From assembly GCF_916700565.1 (NCBI RefSeq), contig NZ_CAKAKO010000003.1, positions 124,001 to 188,000 of the forward strand: a stretch of DNA of 64,000 nt, given 5' to 3'. The translations under genes were made by a program, and so were the position numbers. The notes under the pieces are model-generated. The model did not search any database. It was not told the DNA's origin and was given only the letters and a program-made list of their open reading frames with translations. The first letter of the stretch is position 1. Every line of letters starts with the position of its first letter. Shown piece after piece: positions 9,302-22,302 of this stretch. This DNA comes from Xenophilus sp. Marseille-Q4582 (GTDB lineage Bacteria; Pseudomonadota; Gammaproteobacteria; Burkholderiales; Burkholderiaceae_C).

Positions 9302-12235
9302 TCACAAGGTTCTCGCGATTTCCTTGATCTCGAAGACCTCGAGCTGGTCGCCTTCGCGGATGTCGTTGTAGTTGCGCAGCTTGATACCGCACTCGAAGCC
9401 CTCGCGGACTTCCTTGACATCGTCCTTGTGGCGCTTCACGGACTCGATCTCGCCCGTGTAGATCACCACGTTGTCGCGCAGCAGGCGGAAGTGCGCGTTG
9501 CGCGTGACCACGCCGTCGAGCACGTACGAACCCGCCACGGTGCCGATCTTGGAGGCCACGAACACGGTGCGGATCTCGGCATGGCCGATGACCTCTTCGC
9601 GCTTCTCGGGCGCCAGCATGCCGGCCATCGCGGTCTTCAGCTCGTCCACGGCGTCGTAGATGATGCTGTAGTACTTGATGTCGACGTCGTTGCCTTCGGC
9701 CAGCTTGCGCGCACCGGCATCGGCCCGCACGTTGAAGCCGATCACGATGCCCTTGGCGGCGATGGCCAGGTTCACGTCCGACTCGCTGATGCCGCCCACG
9801 CCGGCGTACACGATCTGCACGCGCACTTCCTCGTTGCTCAGCTTGAGCAGCGACTGCGACAGCGCTTCCTGCGAGCCCTGCACGTCGGCCTTGATGATCA
9901 GGGGCAGGGTCTTGACCTCGCCCGCCGTCATGTCGGCGAACATGTTCTCCAGCTTGGCGGCCTGCTGCTTGGCCAGCTTGGTGTTGCGGAACTTGCCGGC
10001 GCGGTAGGTGGCGATCTCGCGGGCACGGCGCTCGTCGGCCATGACCATGAACTCGTCGCCCGCCTGCGGCACTTCCGTCAGGCCCTGGATCTCGACCGGG
10101 ATCGACGGACCGGCCGTCTTGGTGACCTTGCCGTCCTCGTCCAGCATGGCGCGCACGCGGCCCGAGGTCGAGCCGGCCAGCACCACGTCGCCCACCTTCA
10201 GCGTGCCCGACTGCACCAGCACCGTGGCCACGGGGCCGCGGCCCTTGTCCAGCTGCGCTTCGATGACCAGACCCTTGGCGGAGGCTTCCACCGGGGCCTT
10301 GAGCTCCAGCACTTCGGCCTGCAGCAGCACCTGCTCCAGCAGGTCGTCGATGCCCTTGCCCGTCTTGGCCGAGACCTCGACGAAGGGCGAATCGCCGCCG
10401 AATTCCTCGGGCACGACTTCCTCGGCCACCAGCTCGCTCTTCACGCGCTCGGGGTTGGCTTCGGGCTTGTCGATCTTGTTGACCGCGACCACGATCGGCA
10501 CCTTGGCGGCCTTGGCGTGCTTGATGGCTTCCTTGGTCTGCGGCATCACGCCGTCGTCGGCGGCCACCACCAGGATCACGATGTCGGTCGCCTGGGCGCC
10601 GCGCGCACGCATGGCCGTGAAGGCCTCGTGGCCCGGGGTGTCCAGGAAGGTCACCATGCCGCGCGGCGTGTCGACGTGGTAGGCGCCGATGTGCTGCGTG
10701 ATGCCGCCGGCCTCGCCCGCCGCCACCTTGGTGGTGCGGATGCGGTCCAGCAGCGAGGTCTTGCCGTGGTCCACGTGGCCCATGACGGTGACCACGGGCG
10801 CGCGGGGCAAGGCCTCGGCCGATGCGGCCTGCACTTCCTCTTCGGTGAAGGCCTCCGGATCGTCCAGCGCCGCCACGACGGCCGTGTGGCCCATTTCCTC
10901 GACGAGGATCATGGCCGTGTCCTGGTCCAGCGGCTGGTTGATCGTGGCCATCTGGCCCAGCTTCATCAGCTGCTTGATCACTTCGGACGCCTTCACCGAC
11001 ATCTTGTGCGCCAGCTCGGCGACCGTGATGGTCTCGGGCACGTGCACCTCGATGACGCGCGCTTCCACCGGTTGCGCCTGCTGCGGCTCGTCCTGGTGGC
11101 GGTCGTTGCCACGCCGGCCGCGCGGCCCGCTGCGCCAGTTGCCGCGCCCGACGCCGCCGGAGGCGTCGCCGCGCGTCTTGATTTCCTTCTTCTTGCCCTG
11201 GTCGTTGGCCCAGGCGGAAGAGGTCTTGGCGGACTTGATCTCCTTGCCACCCGGCGCCGCAGGCGCGCCTGCGGCCGGGCGTGCACCGCCCGCGGCCGCG
11301 CCACCGGCCGTCGTGGCCGGCTTGTGCAGCGTGCCCTTGACGGCGGGCTTGGGCGCGGGTTCTTCCTTCTTCGCGACCAGCACGCGCTTGGGCGCGTTCA
11401 TCATCTCGCGGATGGCCTCGGCTTCGGCCAGGGCCTTGCGACGGCGCTCTTCCAGGTCGCGCGCCCGGGCGGCCTCCTCGTCGGCGCGTGCCTTCGATTC
11501 GGCTGCGGCCTTGGCCTTGGCTTCCTCGCGGGCCTTCTCGGCCGCGGCCTTCTCTGCCGCGGCCTTTTCCGCGGCGGCCTTCTGCTCGGCCTCGGCGGCG
11601 GCAGCAGCAGCGGCTTCCAGCGCCGGCGCGTTGCGGGCCTTGGCGGCCGCGGCGTTCAACGCCGCGGCTTCGGCACGTGCGCGTTCCGCCGCGGCCTCGC
11701 GCGACTTCTCGGCCTGCTCTTCCTGCTCTTCCTTGGCGCGCTCGGCGGCCTCGGCCGCTTCGCGCTGGCGGCGCTTTTCAGCCAGGTCTTCTTCCTGGCG
11801 GCGCAGCAGTTCGGCGGCGCGGCGCGCTTCTTCCTCGCGGCGGGCCAGCTCGGCCGGGTCGATCTGCGGCACCGCGGGGGGCGGCGGCGGAGCCTGGACG
11901 GCCGGTGCCGGCGCCGGCGCCTCGGCCGGCGCATCGTCGCGCTGGATGAAGGTGCGCTTCTTGCGCACTTCGACCTGGATCGTGCGGGCACGCCCCGTGG
12001 CGTCAGCCTGCTTGATCTCGCTGGTGGACTTCTTCGTCAGCGTGATCTTCTTGCGCTCGGCGGGGGCGCTGCCATGGCTGGCCTTGAGGTGCGACAGCAG
12101 CTGCTGCTTGTCGCCCTCGGTCAGCGCATCGCTGGCCGCGGCCTTGCTCACCCCTGCGCTGCGCAATTGCTCAAGCAGGGTTTCGGGTGTCTTCTTGAGT
12201 TCCTGAGCGAACTCTGCAACGGTGGTGCTGGACAT
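9302..12235 (-). CDS. infB: Translation initiation factor IF-2
   Basis: A 977-residue IF-2, long even for the family. The N-terminal IF2_N domain ([20 protein letters not shown]) is followed by a ~300-residue Ala/Glu/Lys/Arg-rich helical linker (about residues 110-300). A second IF2_N-like segment ([20 protein letters not shown]) follows, then the G domain: [29 protein letters not shown] and NKIDKPEAN. The protein ends with the fMet-tRNA-binding C2 domain. It positions initiator tRNA on the 30S subunit. It begins 23 bases after nusA ends. The low-complexity linker generates long spurious frames on the other strand. Confidence 0.97.
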   Translation of the reverse strand: MSSTTVAEFAQELKKTPETLLEQLRSAGVSKAAASDALTEGDKQQLLSHLKASHGSAPAERKKITLTKKSTSEIKQADATGRARTIQVEVRKKRTFIQRDDAPAEAPAPAPAVQAPPPPPAVPQIDPAELARREEEARRAAELLRRQEEDLAEKRRQREAAEAAERAKEEQEEQAEKSREAAAERARAEAAALNAAAAKARNAPALEAAAAAAAEAEQKAAAEKAAAEKAAAEKAREEAKAKAAAESKARADEEAARARDLEERRRKALAEAEAIREMMNAPKRVLVAKKEEPAPKPAVKGTLHKPATTAGGAAAGGARPAAGAPAAPGGKEIKSAKTSSAWANDQGKKKEIKTRGDASGGVGRGNWRSGPRGRRGNDRHQDEPQQAQPVEARVIEVHVPETITVAELAHKMSVKASEVIKQLMKLGQMATINQPLDQDTAMILVEEMGHTAVVAALDDPEAFTEEEVQAASAEALPRAPVVTVMGHVDHGKTSLLDRIRTTKVAAGEAGGITQHIGAYHVDTPRGMVTFLDTPGHEAFTAMRARGAQATDIVILVVAADDGVMPQTKEAIKHAKAAKVPIVVAVNKIDKPEANPERVKSELVAEEVVPEEFGGDSPFVEVSAKTGKGIDDLLEQVLLQAEVLELKAPVEASAKGLVIEAQLDKGRGPVATVLVQSGTLKVGDVVLAGSTSGRVRAMLDEDGKVTKTAGPSIPVEIQGLTEVPQAGDEFMVMADERRAREIATYRAGKFRNTKLAKQQAAKLENMFADMTAGEVKTLPLIIKADVQGSQEALSQSLLKLSNEEVRVQIVYAGVGGISESDVNLAIAAKGIVIGFNVRADAGARKLAEGNDVDIKYYSIIYDAVDELKTAMAGMLAPEKREEVIGHAEIRTVFVASKIGTVAGSYVLDGVVTRNAHFRLLRDNVVIYTGEIESVKRHKDDVKEVREGFECGIKLRNYNDIREGDQLEVFEIKEIARTL

Positions 12236-12258
12236 ATGTGTTTCGGGCTCCCATCACA

Positions 12259-13746
12259 TCACTCTTGCGCGTCGGTGAACCAGTGTTCCCGCGCTTTGAG
12301 GATCAGGGCCTTGGCGTCGTCGGCGCTCTGGCCGGTGATGTCGGTCAGTTCGTCGATCGCCAGGTCGGCCAGGTCGTCGCGCGTGTTCACGCCTGCGTCG
12401 GCCAGCTTGGCAATGATCTCGGGGGTGAGCCCTTCGAGGTCGCGCAGGTCCTGCGAGACGCTCTCCACGCTCTCTTCCCTGGCGATTTCCAGGGTCAGCA
12501 GCGCGTCCTTGGCGCGGGCGCGCAGTTCGTTGACGGTGTCTTCGTCGAAAGCCTCGATCTCCAGCATCTCGGACAGCGGCACGTAGGCCACTTCCTCCAG
12601 GCTGGTGAAGCCCTCGGCGATCAGGATGTCGGCGATCTCCTCGTCCACATCCAGCTTCTCCATGAACAGCGCACGCATGGTGCTGGTCTCCTCGGCCTGC
12701 TTCTGGGCCGATTCGTTCGCGTCCATGATGTTGATCTTCCAGCCCGTGAGCTCGGAAGCCAGGCGCACGTTCTGGCCGCCACGGCCGATGGCGATGGCGA
12801 GGTTCTCCTCGTCGACCACCACGTCCATGGCGTGCTTTTCCTCGTCCACCACGATCGAGCTGACGTTGGCCGGTGCCAGGGCGCCGATCACGAACTGCGC
12901 CGGGTCCTCGGACCACAGCACGATGTCGACGCGCTCACCGGCCAGCTCGTTGGTCACGGCGTTGACGCGCGTGCCGCGCACGCCGACGCAGGTGCCGATC
13001 GGGTCGACCCGCTTGTCGTGGCTCAGCACCGCGATCTTGGCGCGCGAACCGGGGTCGCGGGCGCAGCTCTTGATCTCGAGCAGGCCCTGCTCGATCTCGG
13101 GCACCTCGTTGCGGAACAGCTCGATCATGAACTCCGGCGCCGAGCGCGAGAGGATGATCGGCGCGCCGCGCAAGGTCAGGTCCACTTCCATGATCATGGC
13201 GCGGACGCGGTCGCCGTTGCGCAGGTTCTCCTTGGGGATCATCTCGGAGCGGCGCAGGCGCCCTTCGACGCGCCCGGATTCCACGATGATGTCGCCCTTG
13301 TCCAGGCGCTTGACCGTGCCGGTGAAGATCTTCTCGCCGCGCGACATGAAGTCATTGAGTAGCATCTCGCGCTCGGCGTCGCGGATCTTCTGCAGGATCA
13401 CCTGCTTGGCGGCCATGGCACCGATGCGCCCGATGGGCAGCGATTCGATGGGCTCCTCGATGTACTCGTCGACCTCGATGTCCGGCACCTCTTCCCTGGC
13501 TTCGAACAGCAGGATCTCCTGGTCGGGCAGCTGCAGGCCGGCCTCGTCGGGCACCACATGCCAGCGGCGGAAGGTCTCGTAGGCGCCGCTGTCGCGGTCA
13601 ATCGCCACGCGGATGTCCACCTCGCCCTGGTACAGCTTCTTCGTGGCCTGCGCCAGCGCCGACTCCACGGCACCAAAAACCACGTCGCGCTCCACGTTCT
13701 TCTCGCGCGAGATCGCATCCACCAACATCAACATTTCGCGATTCAT
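12259..13746 (-). CDS. nusA: Transcription termination/antitermination protein NusA
   Basis: A 495-residue NusA beginning [20 protein letters not shown]. In order it has the RNA polymerase-binding N-terminal domain, an S1 domain ([20 protein letters not shown]), two KH domains ([40 protein letters not shown]) and two C-terminal acidic repeats. The second acidic repeat contains [20 protein letters not shown]. NusA modulates pausing, termination and antitermination. Its place between rimP and infB is universal in proteobacteria. Confidence 0.97.
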   Translation of the reverse strand: MNREMLMLVDAISREKNVERDVVFGAVESALAQATKKLYQGEVDIRVAIDRDSGAYETFRRWHVVPDEAGLQLPDQEILLFEAREEVPDIEVDEYIEEPIESLPIGRIGAMAAKQVILQKIRDAEREMLLNDFMSRGEKIFTGTVKRLDKGDIIVESGRVEGRLRRSEMIPKENLRNGDRVRAMIMEVDLTLRGAPIILSRSAPEFMIELFRNEVPEIEQGLLEIKSCARDPGSRAKIAVLSHDKRVDPIGTCVGVRGTRVNAVTNELAGERVDIVLWSEDPAQFVIGALAPANVSSIVVDEEKHAMDVVVDEENLAIAIGRGGQNVRLASELTGWKINIMDANESAQKQAEETSTMRALFMEKLDVDEEIADILIAEGFTSLEEVAYVPLSEMLEIEAFDEDTVNELRARAKDALLTLEIAREESVESVSQDLRDLEGLTPEIIAKLADAGVNTRDDLADLAIDELTDITGQSADDAKALILKAREHWFTDAQE

Positions 13747-13764
13747 GCCACCTGGCTCCTTCCA

Positions 13765-14367
13765 TTACTCCGGCATCGCCGTGCCGGTTCGGGGCTTGCG
13801 CCCCTTGAAATCCACAATGGGCGCAAGGCGCGCCTCGCGCAGCTCGTCGAGCGTGAAGTCCAGCGCCTGCAGCGGCGCCGGTGCGCGCTTCCTGCTCACC
13901 TTCTGGCCCGGCTTGGGGGCGGGCTCGTCGCTCCAGACGATCCGCCAGCCGGCCGCCTGCCCCTGCGCGTCCGCCACGCGCTCGAGCGTGCCGCGGAACT
14001 TCTTGCGGTTGGCGCTGACCTGGCCGGCCGCGGCTTCGCCCATGGGGGCCTTGAGCGTGAGGTCGATCACCTCGCCCTGGAAACGCTCGAAGTCCTTCTC
14101 GTGCCGCAGGGGGCGGTCGATGCCGGGCGAGGACACTTCCAGGCGCTTGTAGTCGACGTTGTCCACCTCCAGCGCATACTGCAGCTGGCGCGTGACGGTT
14201 TCGCAATCCTCGACGGTCACGAAGGCCTCGGGCTGCCCGGGCGCCAGGGACCCATTCCAGGGCAGGTCGATGGTGACGCGCAGCAGCCCCCCCGCCGAGC
14301 GTTCGATCTCGATCAGGTCGTAGCCCAACCCGGCCACCGTAGTTTCGACTGTCTGCTGCAATGCCAC
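13765..14367 (-). CDS. rimP: Ribosome maturation factor RimP
   Basis: RimP is needed for 30S subunit maturation. The 200-residue product contains ETTVAGLGYDLIEIERSAGG, then RVTIDLPWN and NVDYKRLEVSSPGIDRPLRH, all family hallmarks. I place the start at the GTG at 14365-14367 (VALQQTVETTV), because the 19 extra codons to the upstream ATG (14424) are not RimP-like. The C-terminus has a ~45-residue extension rich in Lys/Pro/Arg. It is the first gene of the rimP-nusA-infB-rbfA-truB-typA operon. A terminator for upstream transcription lies at 14498-14526, so the operon promoter must lie between about 14368 and 14497. Confidence 0.9.
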   Translation of the reverse strand: MALQQTVETTVAGLGYDLIEIERSAGGLLRVTIDLPWNGSLAPGQPEAFVTVEDCETVTRQLQYALEVDNVDYKRLEVSSPGIDRPLRHEKDFERFQGEVIDLTLKAPMGEAAAGQVSANRKKFRGTLERVADAQGQAAGWRIVWSDEPAPKPGQKVSRKRAPAPLQALDFTLDELREARLAPIVDFKGRKPRTGTAMPE

Positions 14368-14497
14368 CTGAAGGCGCGCTTCCTTGTGAAGTGATTCCAG
14401 CCCGTGCCTGTGCGCTGCGGGCACCGCCGCGGCCGGGGCCGCGAGGCGCCTGGTCGGTCATGCACGGGCCAGGGCGGGAGGAAAAAAGAAACGACCC

Positions 14498-14526
14498 AAA
14501 AAAAACGGGCGGTTGGTACCCGCCCG
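14498..14526 (-). terminator. Rho-independent terminator between the MFS gene and rimP
   Basis: A seven-base GC stem (14506-14512 with 14520-14526) has loop TTGGTAC and, read on the minus strand, is followed by an eight-T run. It lies 57 bases after the MFS gene's stop and insulates the rimP operon. An attenuator role for rimP is an alternative. Confidence 0.75.
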
Positions 14527-14583
14527 ACTTGGTCGTGAGCTCTCGATTATAGGCCCATTGCGTGCAAATTGCAGCCTTTGCGC

Positions 14584-15789
14584 TCAGGAAACTGCCTGCG
14601 CCGTGCGAATCGGTTGCGCCCGGCGCCACACCCAGGCGAAAAGCAGCGCCCCCAAGGCCAGCACGGCGGCCGCCACCAGCAGCGGCACGGCGAAGGAGCC
14701 CGTGCGCTGCGCCAGCGGCGCCGCGAACAGCGGCCCCAGGATCTGGCCGATGCCGTAGGAAGCCGTCGCGTAGCCGATCAGGCCCGCCGCCGCATTGCCG
14801 CGCAGCCGCCGCGCGTCGCGCACCGCGAACAGGGTGATCGCCGTGAACGGCAGGCCCAGCAGCAGGCTGCCCAGCGCAAAGCCCGTGATCGTGGGCCAGG
14901 CCACCGACAGCAGCACGCCCACTGCCTGCATCGCATACGCCGCCGCCAGCAGCAGCCGGTTGTCCCAGTGCGTGGGCGCGCGGGCGCCGATCAGGGCGCC
15001 CGGGATCACCGCCAGGCCGAACAGCGGCCAGAACAGGTCGGGCCAGGGAGAGCCCGGCAGTGCCTGGCGCGCGATGACCGGCAGGAAGGTGGCGGTGATG
15101 ATGTAGCCGAAGCCGGCCAGTCCGTAGAGCCCGACCAGCCAGCGCGCGTCGCTGCGGCCTGCATGCGGCGCGGCGGTGGGCCCAGGCGTGCCGGCGCCGG
15201 CGGCCTGCGCGGCGGGCGCCGCCCCATCGTCGAACACGCGCCAGATCACCGCGATGAGCACCAGCGCCACGATGCCGAAGCCGATCCAGGCCGCATCGGC
15301 GCCCCAGCGCGCGGCCAGACCGCCCAGCAGCCCCGTGGCCGCGATGCCGATGCCCGGGCCGCTGTAGATCACGCCGCCCAGCGCGGGCGCGCCGGTTTCC
15401 GCCAGCCGCCGCAGGCCCCAGCCGGAGGCGAAGACGAAGGTCCAGGCGCTCATCACGCCCGCGGCCGTGCGGATCGCGCCCCAGGCCGTGAAGCCATGCA
15501 GCAACCCCATGCCCAGCAGCAGCACCGCCGTGGCCACGAGGCCCGCGCGCACCATGGTCGCGGCCGGCACGCGGATGGCGGCGCAGGACAGCGCGCCGAC
15601 GAAATAGCCCAAATAGTTCAGCGACGCCAGCAGGCCGCCGCCCTGCAGGTCGATGTGGCCCTCGTGCAGCATCACGGGCAGCATGGGCGTGAAGGCGAAG
15701 CGCCCCAGGCCCATGGCCACCGCCAGCGTCACCATGCAGGCCAGTGCAGCGCGCCAGGCGCCGCGTGAATCTCTTCCGATGCTCGACAT
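14584..15789 (-). CDS. YbfB/YjiJ family MFS transporter
   Basis: A 401-residue membrane protein with about 12 hydrophobic segments. The N-terminal motif AVAMGLGRFAFTPMLPVML is typical of the YbfB/YjiJ branch of the major facilitator superfamily. The middle has GGVIYSGPGIGIAATGLLGG, also characteristic of the branch. Substrate unknown. It starts two bases after yejF ends and is probably the last gene of the yej transcript, followed by a strong terminator. Confidence 0.85.
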   Translation of the reverse strand: MSSIGRDSRGAWRAALACMVTLAVAMGLGRFAFTPMLPVMLHEGHIDLQGGGLLASLNYLGYFVGALSCAAIRVPAATMVRAGLVATAVLLLGMGLLHGFTAWGAIRTAAGVMSAWTFVFASGWGLRRLAETGAPALGGVIYSGPGIGIAATGLLGGLAARWGADAAWIGFGIVALVLIAVIWRVFDDGAAPAAQAAGAGTPGPTAAPHAGRSDARWLVGLYGLAGFGYIITATFLPVIARQALPGSPWPDLFWPLFGLAVIPGALIGARAPTHWDNRLLLAAAYAMQAVGVLLSVAWPTITGFALGSLLLGLPFTAITLFAVRDARRLRGNAAAGLIGYATASYGIGQILGPLFAAPLAQRTGSFAVPLLVAAAVLALGALLFAWVWRRAQPIRTAQAVS

Positions 15790-15791
15790 AC

Positions 15792-17452
<1,661 letters not shown>

Positions 17453-17456
<4 letters not shown>

Positions 17457-18547
17457 GCCTGCACCTTGCGCGGATCGAGCGCGTCGCGCAGCGCGTCGCC
17501 CATGAAGGTCAGCAGCGTCAGCGTGAGCACCAGCACGCCGAAGGTGGACAGCGAGATCCACCAGGCGTCGATGCTGGACTTGCCCTGGTTCAGCAACTCG
17601 CCCAGCGAGGGCGTGCCGGGCGGCACGCCCAGGCCCAGGAAGTCGAGCGAGGCCAGCGCCAGGATGGCCGCGCTGATGCGAAAGGGCAGGAAGGTGACGA
17701 CCGGCACCATGCTGTTGGGCAGGATGTGGCGCCACATGATGGCCAGGTTGCCCACGCCCAGCGCGCGGGCGGCGCGCACGTAGTCCATCTGCCGGTTGCG
17801 CAGGAATTCGGCGCGCACGTAGTCGGCCAGGCCGATCCAGCCGAACAGGCTCAGGATGATGAGCAGCAGCGCCACGCTGGGCGCGAAGATGGCGCTGAAG
17901 ATGATGAGCAGGTACAGCTCGGGCATCGCGCCCCAGATCTCGATGGCGCGCTGCATCAGCAGGTCGGTCTTGCCCGCGAAGTAGCCCTGGATGGCGCCGG
18001 CCACGATGCCCAGCACGGTGCCGATGGCCGCGAGCGCCAGGCCGAAGAGTACGCTTACGCGAAAGCCGTAGATCAGTTGGGCCAGCAGGTCGCGGCCACG
18101 GTCGTCCGTGCCCAGCCAGTTCTGCGCCGAAGGCGGGCCGGGCGCCGGGTCCTTGGCAAAGTAGTTGATGGTGTTGGCGCCATAGCGGTTGGGGGCGTAC
18201 AACGCCCAGTTGCCGTCCTGGCTCAGGCGTTCCTGGATGAAGGGGTCGAGGTAGTCGGTGGGGGCATCGAAATCGCCACCGAACACGGTTTCCGCGTAGT
18301 CGCGCGCAATCGGGAAATAGGTCTTCCCCTCGTAGCGCACGATGAGCGGCCGGTCATTGGACAGCAGCTCGGCCCCCAGGCTCAGCACCACCATCACGCT
18401 GAAGATCAAGAGGCTCCAGTAGCCCAGCCGGTTGCGCTTGAAGCGCTGCCAGGCGCGCCGGCCGGGCGATTGAGCGCGGGTGGCGGCGCCGGCATCCGCG
18501 ATGGCGGCAGACTCAGTCGAACTTGACACGCGGGTCGACCCAGACAT
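17453..18547 (-). CDS. yejE: Peptide ABC transporter permease (YejE-like)
   Basis: A 364-residue inner-membrane permease. An N-terminal segment RRAWQRFKRNRLGYWSLLIF precedes the first membrane helix, a large periplasmic loop follows, and then the permease core. The EAA-type cytoplasmic loop reads DYVRAARALGVGNLAIMWRH. It is longer than DppC/OppC because of the periplasmic loop (about residues 60-140) seen in YejE. It overlaps yejB by 35 bases and yejF by 4. Confidence 0.93.
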
Positions 18548-19541
18548 AGCAGAGGTCGCTGACGAGCTTGGTCACAAGCCCGATCAGCGTGAAGAAATAA
18601 AGCGTGCCCAGCACCACCGGGTAGTCGCGGCGGATCACGCTCTCGTAGCTCAAGAGACCCAGGCCGTCGAGCGAGAACAGCGTCTCGATGAGCAGCGAGC
18701 CGGTGAAGAAGGCGCCGATGAAGGCCGCCGGAAAGCCCGTGACGATCGGGATCAGCGCATTGCGGAACACATGCTTCCACAGCACCTGCTTTTCCCTCAG
18801 CCCCTTGGCGCGCGCCACCAGCACGTACTGCTTGCGGATTTCCTCGAGGAAGGCGTTCTTGGTCAGCATGGCCGTGATGGCGAAGCTGCCCAGCACCATC
18901 GCCGTGACCGGCAGCGTGACGTGCCAGAGGTAGTCGACGATGCGCGCCCCCCAGCCGAGCTCTTCCCAGTTCGACGACGTGAGCCCGCGCAAGGGGAACC
19001 ATTGCAGCTGCCCGCCAAAGATCACCAGCAGCGCCACGCCCAGCACGAAGCCGGGGATCGCGTAGCCGACCAGCACCAGCACCGACGTCCAGACGTCGAA
19101 GCGCGAGCCCGCGCGCACGGCCTTGGCCACCCCCAGCGGCACCGCGATCGCGTAGCTGATGAGAAAGGTCCACAGGCCCAGGCTCAGCGAGACCGGCAGC
19201 TTCTCGACGATCAGCGCCCACACGCTCTTGTTCTGGAAGAAGCTCTGGCCCAGGTCGAAGCGCGCGAACTGGCCCAGCATCTGCACCAGGCGCTCCATCG
19301 GCGGCTTGTCGAAGCCGTACAGCGCCTTGATCTCCTCGAGCCGGCGCGGGTCCACGCCCTGCCCGCCGCGGTACAGGCCGCCGCCGGAGTCGGCGCCCGA
19401 GCCCATCGCCGTGCGCGCCTCGATCAGGTACTGCTCCACCGGGCCGCCGGGCACGAACTGGATGATGCCGAAAGTGATGACCACCACGCCCAGCAGCGTG
19501 GGGACCATGAGCAGCAGGCGACGCAGGATGTAGGCGCCCAT
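18513..19541 (-). CDS. yejB: Peptide ABC transporter permease (YejB-like)
   Basis: A 342-residue permease beginning MGAYILRRLLLMVPTLLGVV, the standard start of DppB/OppB/YejB proteins. The YejB-specific insertion after helix 1 (YLIEARTAMGSGADSGGGLY) is present. The EAA loop reads VLVARAKGLREKQVLWKHVF. It pairs with YejE to form the channel and lies 21 bases after yejA. Confidence 0.93.
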   Translation of the reverse strand: MGAYILRRLLLMVPTLLGVVVITFGIIQFVPGGPVEQYLIEARTAMGSGADSGGGLYRGGQGVDPRRLEEIKALYGFDKPPMERLVQMLGQFARFDLGQSFFQNKSVWALIVEKLPVSLSLGLWTFLISYAIAVPLGVAKAVRAGSRFDVWTSVLVLVGYAIPGFVLGVALLVIFGGQLQWFPLRGLTSSNWEELGWGARIVDYLWHVTLPVTAMVLGSFAITAMLTKNAFLEEIRKQYVLVARAKGLREKQVLWKHVFRNALIPIVTGFPAAFIGAFFTGSLLIETLFSLDGLGLLSYESVIRRDYPVVLGTLYFFTLIGLVTKLVSDLCYVWVDPRVKFD

Positions 19542-19562
19542 GGTGTCAGCGTGCGAGGAAGC

Positions 19563-21422
19563 TCATGGCGTGCCGGCCCGGGTCGGCGGCGCATCGGGCC
19601 CGCCCTTTGCGGCCCACCAGGTGAACATGGCCCACTGCTCGGCCAGCGCATAAGGCGGCATGGGGCTCTTGTGGGCGGTGCGCCAGGCGTTGTAGACGAG
19701 GCGGTGCGCGGTCAGGGTCCATTGCGGGATCAGGTAGTGGCTGTGCATGATCACGCGGTCCAGCGCGCGGCAGGCGGGCAGCAGTTCGTCCTTGCTGCTC
19801 GCCGAGAGGATGCGGCCCAGCAGCGCATCCACCGCGGGGCTCTTCACGCCGGTGAAATTGCTCGAGCCCTCGGTGCCGGCGGCCTTGCTGCCGAAGTACT
19901 CCACCATCTCCTGGCCGGGGTTGTGCGTGCCCTGGAAGTTGATGGTGACGATGTCGAAGTCGAACTGGTCCATGCGCTGCTGGTACAGCGCGAAATCCAC
20001 CGCCTGGAAGTTCAGGCGGATGCCCAGCTTCTGCAGGTTGCGCATCCAGGGCGAAACGGTGCGGATGCCGCCCTCTCGGCTGTCCAGGTAGGTCAGCACC
20101 ATGGCCTGGCCCTGGGCGTTGCGCAGCGCGCCGTCGCGGTAGGTCCAGCCCGCCTGCGCGAGCAGCTCGCGCGCCCGGCGCAGGTTGTCGCGCAGCGAAC
20201 GGCCCTCGCCCTCGGTGGTGGGCGGCTGGTACATGGGGCCGAACACGGCCTCGGGTACCTGGCCGCGCCAGCGCTCGAGCAGCGCGCGCTCGGGCTCCGA
20301 AGGCAGGCCCGTCGCCTCGCATTGCGTGTTGCCGAACAGGTCCTTCACGCGCGGGTAGCCGTTGTAGAAGAGCTGCCGGTTCATCCAGTCGTAGTCCAGC
20401 GCCAGGCCCAGCGCCTCGCGCACGCGCGCATCCTGCAGCTGCGGGCGGCGCGTGTTGAGCACGTAGCTCTGCCAGCCGGCCGGGTGCCTGTGCGCGAACT
20501 CCTGCTTGACCAGCTCGCCGCTGTCGAAGCGTCGACCGTTCACGCGCCGCGCCCAGTCGCCCGCCGAATAGAAGCTCATGAAGTCGAACTCGCCGGCCTT
20601 CAGGGCCTCCAGCCGCGCCGTGTTGTCCTTGTAGATCTTGACCGTGATGCGCTCGAAGTTCGCGGTGCCGCGGCGCACGTTGAGATCACGGCCCCAGTAG
20701 TGCGGGTCGCGCACGTACGTGATGTCGCGCCCGAAGCGCACGGGGCCGATGCGGTACGGCCCGCTGGCCAGCGGCGTGTCGGTGACGATCTGGTCGAAGG
20801 GCTTGGGCTGGCCGTCCTTCGTGCCCCAGTGGCGGCTGAAGACCGGCAGGGTGCCGACGGTCAGCGGCAGTTCGCGGTTGGGCACCTTGAAGACGAAGCG
20901 CACGGTGAGCCGGTCCACGACCTGCGCCTCCTTCACTTCCTGCAGCAGCGTGGCGTACTGCGGCATGGCCAGCGGCCCGCGCAGGGTGTCGAAGCTGTGC
21001 TTCACGTCCGCGGCCTCCACCGGGCTGCCGTCGTGGAAGCGCGCCTCGCGCCGCAGCTTGAACACGGCGCTGAGCCGGTCGGGCGCCACTTCCACGTCCT
21101 CGGCCAGCAGCCCGTAGCCGGAGGCCGTCTCGTCCATGGGCGTGTACAGCAGGGTCTCGAACATCAGGTCGGCGATGTACGCCGGAGACGAGCCCTTGAG
21201 CGTGAAGGGGTTGTACTTGTCGAAGGTCGAGAAGCGCAAGTTGCTGACCAGCCGCAGCTCGCCGCCCTTGGGCGCGTCGGTGTTGACGTAGTCGAAGGCC
21301 GTGAAGCCTTCGGGGTACTTCAGGTCGTCCCACAGCGCATAGCCGTGCGCGGCGTGGGCCTGGATGCCGGTGCCGCCCATGAAGGTGACGAATGCGGCCA
21401 GGGCCACGGTGCAAAGTCGCAT
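19563..21422 (-). CDS. yejA: Peptide ABC transporter periplasmic binding protein (YejA-like)
   Basis: A 619-residue extracellular solute-binding protein of family 5 (cluster C). It has a signal peptide (MRLCTVALAAFVTFMGGTG) followed by AHGYALWDDLKYPEGFTAFD and NLRFSTFDKYNPFTLKGSSP, the YejA-type mature N-terminus. It captures oligopeptides for YejBEF. I prefer the ATG at 21422 over the one at 21449: it places the signal peptide at the N-terminus and leaves 50 bases to the divergent fabI start. The longer form would leave only 23. Confidence 0.9.
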   Translation of the reverse strand: MRLCTVALAAFVTFMGGTGIQAHAAHGYALWDDLKYPEGFTAFDYVNTDAPKGGELRLVSNLRFSTFDKYNPFTLKGSSPAYIADLMFETLLYTPMDETASGYGLLAEDVEVAPDRLSAVFKLRREARFHDGSPVEAADVKHSFDTLRGPLAMPQYATLLQEVKEAQVVDRLTVRFVFKVPNRELPLTVGTLPVFSRHWGTKDGQPKPFDQIVTDTPLASGPYRIGPVRFGRDITYVRDPHYWGRDLNVRRGTANFERITVKIYKDNTARLEALKAGEFDFMSFYSAGDWARRVNGRRFDSGELVKQEFAHRHPAGWQSYVLNTRRPQLQDARVREALGLALDYDWMNRQLFYNGYPRVKDLFGNTQCEATGLPSEPERALLERWRGQVPEAVFGPMYQPPTTEGEGRSLRDNLRRARELLAQAGWTYRDGALRNAQGQAMVLTYLDSREGGIRTVSPWMRNLQKLGIRLNFQAVDFALYQQRMDQFDFDIVTINFQGTHNPGQEMVEYFGSKAAGTEGSSNFTGVKSPAVDALLGRILSASSKDELLPACRALDRVIMHSHYLIPQWTLTAHRLVYNAWRTAHKSPMPPYALAEQWAMFTWWAAKGGPDAPPTRAGTP

Positions 21423-21472
21423 GCGAGAATTCTGCCCCAGAGTTTTCAAGTCTTACTTAGAAGGATATTCCC

Positions 21473-22264
21473 ATGGGTTTTCTCGCCGGCAAGAAGCTGC
21501 TGATCACCGGGGTGCTGAGCAACCGTTCCATCGCCTACGGCATCGCCAAGGCCTGCCGGCAGCAGGGCGCGGAACTGGCGTTCACCTACGTGGGTGAGCG
21601 CTTCAAGGACCGCATCACCGACTTCGCCGCCGAGTTCGATTCAAAACTGGTCTTCGACTGCGACGTGGGCGAAGACGCGCAGATCGAACGCCTGTTCGCC
21701 GACCTGTCGCAGGCCTGGCCGCAGTTCGACGGCTTCGTGCATGCCATCAGCTTCGCGCCGCGCGAGGCCATCGCCGGCAACTTCTTCGACGGCCTGTCGC
21801 GCGAGAACTACCGCATCGCGCACGACATCAGCGCCTACAGCTTCCCGGGCATGGCCAAGGCCGCCCTGCCCTTCCTGAGCGACAAGGCTTCGCTGCTGAC
21901 GCTGAGCTACCTGGGCGCGCTGCGCAGCATCCCCAACTACAACACCATGGGCCTGGCCAAGGCCAGCCTGGAAGCCAGCGTGCGCTACATGGCCGAAGCG
22001 CTGGGCGGCAAGGGCATCCGCGTCAACGGCATCAGCGCCGGCCCGATCAAGACGCTGGCCGCCAGCGGCATCAAGGACTTCGGCAAGCTGCTGGGCTACG
22101 TGGCCAGCGCCGCGCCGCTGCGCCGCAACGTGACCATCGAGGACGTGGGCAACGTGGCGGCCTTCCTGCTGAGCGACCTGGCCTCGGGCGTGACGGCCGA
22201 GATCACCTACGTGGACGGCGGCTTCAGCCAGACGGCGGGCCTGTCCGCCGACATGGTGGGTTGA
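21473..22264 (+). CDS. fabI: Enoyl-[acyl-carrier-protein] reductase (NADH)
   Basis: FabI reduces enoyl-ACP in the last step of each fatty acid elongation cycle. The 263-residue short-chain dehydrogenase has the cofactor site [20 protein letters not shown]. Tyr146, Tyr156 and Lys163 form the FabI active site ([20 protein letters not shown]). The C-terminus, [19 protein letters not shown], is also typical. A GAAGGA ribosome binding site precedes the ATG. This is the classical target of triclosan-type inhibitors. Confidence 0.97.
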   Translation: MGFLAGKKLLITGVLSNRSIAYGIAKACRQQGAELAFTYVGERFKDRITDFAAEFDSKLVFDCDVGEDAQIERLFADLSQAWPQFDGFVHAISFAPREAIAGNFFDGLSRENYRIAHDISAYSFPGMAKAALPFLSDKASLLTLSYLGALRSIPNYNTMGLAKASLEASVRYMAEALGGKGIRVNGISAGPIKTLAASGIKDFGKLLGYVASAAPLRRNVTIEDVGNVAAFLLSDLASGVTAEITYVDGGFSQTAGLSADMVG

Positions 22265-22302
22265 GCCTGCCCGCCCACGGACGCAACCGGGGAGCCGCAC
22301 CG

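Noticed and set aside
9203-12586. 1127-residue plus-strand open frame
   Set aside because: It is antisense to infB and caused by its low-complexity Ala/Glu/Lys linker. InfB is certain.
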